Shown piece by piece: positions 60,281 through 64,000 of a DNA stretch of 64,000 nt. Position 1 is the stretch's first letter. Each line of letters begins with the position of its first letter. Under the pieces are notes generated by a model. That model did not search any database. It saw only the letters and a list, made by a program, of their open reading frames with translations, and was not told the origin of the DNA. Position numbers and translations under genes: made by a program. Source of the DNA: Nakamurella sp040546275 (GTDB lineage: Bacteria; Actinomycetota; Actinomycetes; Mycobacteriales; Nakamurellaceae); assembly GCF_040546275.1 (NCBI RefSeq), contig NZ_JBEPNO010000026.1, positions 1 through 64,000 of the forward strand, in the 5' to 3' direction.

Positions 60281-61417
60281 ATGAGCAGCGGTAACACGAA
60301 CACCGAGACCAAGGGTGAGGATTCTTCAACCGTCACGACAGGGATGGCCATTGCCGCTTCCTGGGCCTGGCGGTTCCTGGCCGTGGTTGCCGCAGTGGGC
60401 GTCTTGCTGTTCATGGTCGGCTACCTGTCGGAGGTGACGATTCCGATCGCGGTGGCGTTGTTGCTCAGCGCGCTGCTCACGCCGGTGCGCCAGTTCCTGG
60501 TCGACAAGGGGTGGCGGCAGGGCCTGGCTTCGGCGACGGTCTTCGTGGTCGGCTTCGTGCTGGTCATCACCTTGGTCACCGTGGTGATCCGACAATTCGC
60601 CTCCGGTGCCAAGGATCTGGTCAGCCAGGCCGGTGGCGGTCTGGACAAGGTCCAGAACTGGCTCGTGACCGGTCCGTTGAAGCTGTCCCAAGACCAGATC
60701 AACTCTGCCGTCACGTCGTTGAAGAAGGTGGCCGTCGACAACCAGGGCGTTCTCACCACCGGAGCGATCAGCACTGCCACGTCCGTCGCTCACATCGTCA
60801 CCGGCCTGGTGCTGGCCCTGTTCACCCTGTTCTTCTTCCTGCGCGACGGCCGCAAGATCTGGACCTGGATGGTCGGCCTGATGCCCCTGCGGGCCCGGGC
60901 CCGGGTCTCCGAAGCCGCCGACAGATCCTGGGCGACGCTCACCGGTTATGTCAGGGCCACGGTTCTGGTTGCCGCCGTCGATGCCACCGGAATCGGTCTG
61001 GGTCTTCTCATCCTCGGTGTGCCACTTGCCATCCCGCTGACCGCGCTGGTCTTCCTGGCTTCCTTCATCCCCATCATCGGGGCGCTGATCAGTGGTCTGG
61101 TTGCGGTTCTGGTCGCCCTGGTCACCGTCGGTCTCGTCAAAGCCATCATCGTTCTGGCGGTGGTGATCGCAGTCCAGCAGCTGGAGGGCCATGTGCTCCA
61201 ACCGGTGCTCCTGGGTAGGGCTGTCAGTCTCCATCCGTTGGCAGTCGTGTTGGCCATCGCATCCGGCGTCATCCTGCTCGGTGTTGTCGGCGGACTCCTC
61301 GCCGTCCCGATCGCGGCGTGCGCCAACGCCGCGGTCAAGTCCCTGGCCGCCACCTCCCGTACTGGGTCGACCGTCCACCGGTCCCCCGTTGGCGATGGTC
61401 CACCGGACCCCGTCTAG
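60281..61417 (+). CDS. AI-2E family transporter
   Basis: A 378-residue integral membrane protein of the AI-2 exporter superfamily (PF01594), about seven to eight helices. Typical blocks: LSALLTPVRQFLVDKGWRQG, LALFTLFFFLRDGRKIWTWM, SFIPIIGALISGLVAVLVAL and EGHVLQPVLLGRAVSLHPLA. GGGGGAAG lies before the ATG at 60281. Relatives export AI-2 or act as Na/H antiporters; the cargo here is unknown. It stands alone, divergent from the SDR gene. Confidence 0.93.
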   Translation: MSSGNTNTETKGEDSSTVTTGMAIAASWAWRFLAVVAAVGVLLFMVGYLSEVTIPIAVALLLSALLTPVRQFLVDKGWRQGLASATVFVVGFVLVITLVTVVIRQFASGAKDLVSQAGGGLDKVQNWLVTGPLKLSQDQINSAVTSLKKVAVDNQGVLTTGAISTATSVAHIVTGLVLALFTLFFFLRDGRKIWTWMVGLMPLRARARVSEAADRSWATLTGYVRATVLVAAVDATGIGLGLLILGVPLAIPLTALVFLASFIPIIGALISGLVAVLVALVTVGLVKAIIVLAVVIAVQQLEGHVLQPVLLGRAVSLHPLAVVLAIASGVILLGVVGGLLAVPIAACANAAVKSLAATSRTGSTVHRSPVGDGPPDPV

Positions 61418-61492
61418 GTGCCGGATCGGGCCCGACGGCGGTGCAAGGAACTGGCCGGGGGTACCGGCGGGCCGCCTTTCCGTCCGGATGCG

Positions 61493-63388
61493 TCACCACG
61501 GCGATACGGGAGCGTACGGCTGCGGTTTGCCCATCATCAGATCGATTTCTCGAGCTGGTACCGGGCGAGCGAAATAGAAACCTTGGCAATTGTCGCAGCC
61601 CAGGTCGTTGACCATCCGGTATTGCTCGGCGGTTTCGACGCCCTCGGCGACGACGGTGATGCCCAGGTCATGGGCCAGTGCAGTCATGGCCTTGACGATG
61701 GCCAGGGTGGATGGTCTGGTCAGGTGGGAGATGAAGGAGCGATCGATCTTGATGACGTCGACCGGGAACCGGTCCAGATAGCTCAGAGAGGAGTAGCCGG
61801 TGCCGAAGTCGTCCAGGGCAATCGATACGCCCAGTGCCCTGAGGTCGGACAGCACGTCGACGGCCCGTTCGGTGTCGCGGATGAACAGCGTTTCGGTCAC
61901 TTCCAAGACCAGTGATCTGTTGTTCCGGACGGGGGAGCGGTGCAGGAGAGACGCGACCATGTCGGTGAAGCCCACGGCGGTGAGTTGATCGGGAGACACG
62001 TTCACCGACATGGTCAGCCGCTCGTTCGAGTCGGTACTCGACCAGCGAAAGTGATCCACCCAGGCCTGCTGCAGCACGAATTCGCCGAGCGGAAAGATCA
62101 GCCCACTCTGTTCGGCCAGTGGGATCAGCGTCGACGGAGGGACCTGGCCGTGCTGCGGGTGATGCCATCGGACAAGGGCCTCGAATCCGGCGATGGTGCC
62201 GGTGCCGGTGTCGATGATCGGTTGATAGGCATTGCGCAGTTCCTGGCGGCACAGGGCCTCGTGCAGGTCGCGTTGCAGTCCGAGTTGCGTGTCGGCATAG
62301 AGCTGGAGAGTTTCGTCGAAGACCTGCAGTCGGTCGCCGCCACCCCGCTTGGCCAGGTACATGGCGCTGTCGGCTTCCTGCAACAACTGTTCGCAGGAGT
62401 GAGCGCCGTGAGCCGCGTAGCCGATGCCGATGCTGGCGGTGACCATCAGCGGGCCGGTGGAAAGGCTGAACCCCCTGCTGATCTCGGCCAGCAGGCGATT
62501 GGCGATGACGACAGCATCTGCCGGTGTGCGGAGGTCCTCGCACAGCACGACGAATTCGTCACCGGAGATGCGGGCCAGGGTGTCGCCCGGCCTGATGGCC
62601 TGGGTCAACCGGACCGCGACCGCGGTCAGCAGTTCATCACCCACCGAGTGACCATAGGTGTCGTTCACCGCTTTCAACCGGTCGAGGTCCAGGAACAGGG
62701 CGGAGGTCCCGGAGCGGCTGCGACGGCTGCGTCGGAACGCGTTCTCCATCCGGTCGACGAGCAGGATCCGGTTGGGCAGACCCGTCAGGGCGTCGTGCAA
62801 CGCCGTCTGCTCGGCACGGTCCCGCGCGTCCTGCAGATCCCGGCGGCCACGGGCGTTGATCAGGTAGGCGCTGGCCACATCGGCCAGAATCTGCGCCGTT
62901 CCCAGTGCCGACTCCGTGAGCGGCCCAGCGGTGTAGAGATCGAGAGCACCGATTTGAACTCCGCCGTGCCTCAGCGGGAAGGCATAGACGGACTCCATGC
63001 CCAGTCCGGCTGCTGCCCTCACGAACCGCGGGAATCTGGGTTCGGTTCTCACATCGGGAATGTGCACGGCGGCGCCCTGCTGGTAGGCCAGCACACATGG
63101 ACCTTCGTTCAGATCTGCCTGCAGCTGCTCGAATTGGTGCGCCACCGCATCCGACCCCGCGAGGTACGCCGGCGCCGCGCCGTCGGAGATCAGTGTCATC
63201 CCGGCTCCTGATACCGGCAGCACATCGACGATGCGGTGAACCAGTTGATCCAGGATGCTCTGTATCGGAAAGTCGGTCAGCATGGTGGCGGCGAACCCCG
63301 CAAGTACCACCGCCAACTTCGCCGCTTCCTCGATCCCTGCCCGTTCGGACGAACTGGCCCACTCCGCTACGTCGATGACGACCTCCAC
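61493..63388 (-). CDS. GAF-GGDEF-EAL cyclic-di-GMP signalling protein
   Basis: About 631 residues, cytosolic. An N-terminal GAF sensor (about residues 30-185) is followed by a diguanylate-cyclase domain (LTGLPNRILLVDRMENAFRR, KAVNDTYGHSVGDELL) whose active site is RISGDEF instead of GGDEF, and an EAL phosphodiesterase domain with GFEALVRWHHPQHG, DDFGTGYSSLSYLD and AEGVETAEQ intact. So phosphodiesterase activity is likely and cyclase activity uncertain. The GTG at 63388 is favoured; earlier codons are Arg/Pro-rich. Neighbouring GAF protein at the right edge is divergent. Confidence 0.92.
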   Translation of the reverse strand: MEVVIDVAEWASSSERAGIEEAAKLAVVLAGFAATMLTDFPIQSILDQLVHRIVDVLPVSGAGMTLISDGAAPAYLAGSDAVAHQFEQLQADLNEGPCVLAYQQGAAVHIPDVRTEPRFPRFVRAAAGLGMESVYAFPLRHGGVQIGALDLYTAGPLTESALGTAQILADVASAYLINARGRRDLQDARDRAEQTALHDALTGLPNRILLVDRMENAFRRSRRSRSGTSALFLDLDRLKAVNDTYGHSVGDELLTAVAVRLTQAIRPGDTLARISGDEFVVLCEDLRTPADAVVIANRLLAEISRGFSLSTGPLMVTASIGIGYAAHGAHSCEQLLQEADSAMYLAKRGGGDRLQVFDETLQLYADTQLGLQRDLHEALCRQELRNAYQPIIDTGTGTIAGFEALVRWHHPQHGQVPPSTLIPLAEQSGLIFPLGEFVLQQAWVDHFRWSSTDSNERLTMSVNVSPDQLTAVGFTDMVASLLHRSPVRNNRSLVLEVTETLFIRDTERAVDVLSDLRALGVSIALDDFGTGYSSLSYLDRFPVDVIKIDRSFISHLTRPSTLAIVKAMTALAHDLGITVVAEGVETAEQYRMVNDLGCDNCQGFYFARPVPAREIDLMMGKPQPYAPVSPW

Positions 63389-63804
63389 TCTTCTCGCCCC
63401 AGGAGATTCGCGCGGCCGGCACGCGCGGTGCGCGGGATTCGGCACCCGTGTCATCAATTCGATTTTCGGTACCTCGAGTGGTCACACTCTTGTCGCGCAG
63501 TGCCCGACGGGCGATGCCGGCAAACACTGGCGTGACTCACGTCGTGCAGAGCGTGCTCTGAGGTCGTCCCCTGACACTCGTGAGCCACAGAGGCAATCGG
63601 ACCGAACGAGTGAAGGTGTTCTGCCTGGTGAACGTCCAACTCTGCACGCCCAGGCGTTGGGGGAAGGGCACCTGGGAAAATACCCGCAAATCGCGAGCAT
63701 GGTATCTGATTGGACCGATCGTGTGTAAGGCGGGGATCGTCCAGGTGATTTACAGTCAGTGGTGACTTGATGGTTCACACTGGCAAAATGGGAACGCGAA
63801 TCCA
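63389..63804. other. Divergent intergenic region, no gene supported
   Basis: About 416 nt between the two GAF-protein genes. Open frames are short and unlike proteins. The last ~120 nt are AT-richer, as expected for promoters, but no clear -35/-10 pair was found. Confidence 0.45.
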
Positions 63805-64000
63805 GTGACCACCGAGAAGCAAAGGTTGCAGGGCCGCTCGGCGGCGCATTATTTCGACGACGGCCCGGCCTCGGCGCGATTGCAGACGACGGTGGCGCTG
63901 ACCGCCCGAACGCTCGGCTTCCCGACGGCCATGATCAACATCCTGGACACGACGACCCGGCACACCATCAACCTGATCGGAGCGGGCGGCGGGGTGCCTT
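63805..64000 (+). CDS. GAF domain protein, N-terminal part (runs off the window)
   Basis: 65 codons from a GTG with GGGAA about 10 nt upstream, continuing past the right edge. The sequence ALTARTLGFPTAMINILDTT followed by TRHTINLIGA is the first strand-helix part of a GAF sensor domain. In actinomycetes such N-termini commonly precede GGDEF, EAL or ANTAR output domains, which would lie outside the window. It is divergent from the GAF-GGDEF-EAL gene, suggesting a small signalling locus. Confidence 0.7.
   Translation, partial: MTTEKQRLQGRSAAHYFDDGPASARLQTTVALTARTLGFPTAMINILDTTTRHTINLIGAGGGVP

Overview
The window comes from a high-GC actinomycete. The Opp-type peptide transporter, F420-dependent PPOX protein, actinomycete-style TetR/LacI/MarR regulators, Tat and lipoprotein signals, strong GC bias at third codon positions and many GTG starts all fit Actinomycetota. 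A Nakamurella/Frankineae-like lineage is my guess only. I see no tRNA, rRNA, CRISPR array, phage or plasmid backbone, so the window reads as chromosomal.

Layout. 1-2.6 kb: two small hypothetical genes, then a TetR/SRPBCC divergent pair sharing a palindromic operator. 2.9-12.7 kb (minus strand): an eight-gene peptide-scavenging operon of XRE-cupin regulator, M28 peptidase, Opp solute-binding protein, OppC, OppB, OppD, OppF and M20 peptidase. Every one of its seven junctions can be read as a 4-nt stop/start overlap. 13.1-16.4 kb: a decay zone with a frameshifted IS701-like transposase, a truncated MMPL transporter and a response-regulator remnant. 16.8-27.4 kb: a run of five genes for extracellular redox chemistry: a 2086-residue secreted heme peroxidase with RTX and FN3 repeats, a lipoprotein, a Tat-exported multicopper oxidase, a signal peptidase I and a CopD-like copper protein. 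27.5-31.1 kb: TetR, a small unknown protein, an SDR, an F420-type PPOX protein, and a MarR/truncated-hemoglobin pair.

31.3-34.9 kb: a compact light cassette of a MerR regulator with the B12 photoreceptor motif WX9EH (CarH/LitR type), a proton-pump-type rhodopsin with the D/T/E triad and green-tuning Leu, and a carotenoid oxygenase with four candidate iron-ligand histidines that could make the retinal. 35.2-38.5 kb: a secreted ricin-type lectin with a perfect downstream hairpin, and an integral membrane LPG-synthase-like protein carrying a degenerate kinase-like domain.

38.6-50.8 kb: a carbohydrate locus with AraC and LacI regulators and a sugar ABC importer (binding protein plus two permeases, no ATPase). 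Its coupled GH36 alpha-galactosidase has decayed. Intact DUF5107-TPR and DUF4380 proteins follow, then a PhyH-type dioxygenase. 50.8-64 kb: a kup potassium transporter disabled by an internal deletion, DinB, an aldo/keto reductase, a PH-like protein, an alpha/beta-hydrolase-TetR-YciI group with a paired operator, a stand-alone YcaO protein, a 33-residue membrane microprotein, a frameshifted SDR, an AI-2E transporter, a GAF-GGDEF-EAL protein and the start of another GAF protein at the right edge.

The strongest candidates for something new are the peroxidase/multicopper-oxidase/CopD cluster, the CarH-rhodopsin-oxygenase cassette and the DUF5107/DUF4380 pair that remains beside a degraded glycosidase. 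At least seven genes are broken. Two of the breaks look like single-base losses in homopolymers and could be assembly errors; the large deletions cannot.
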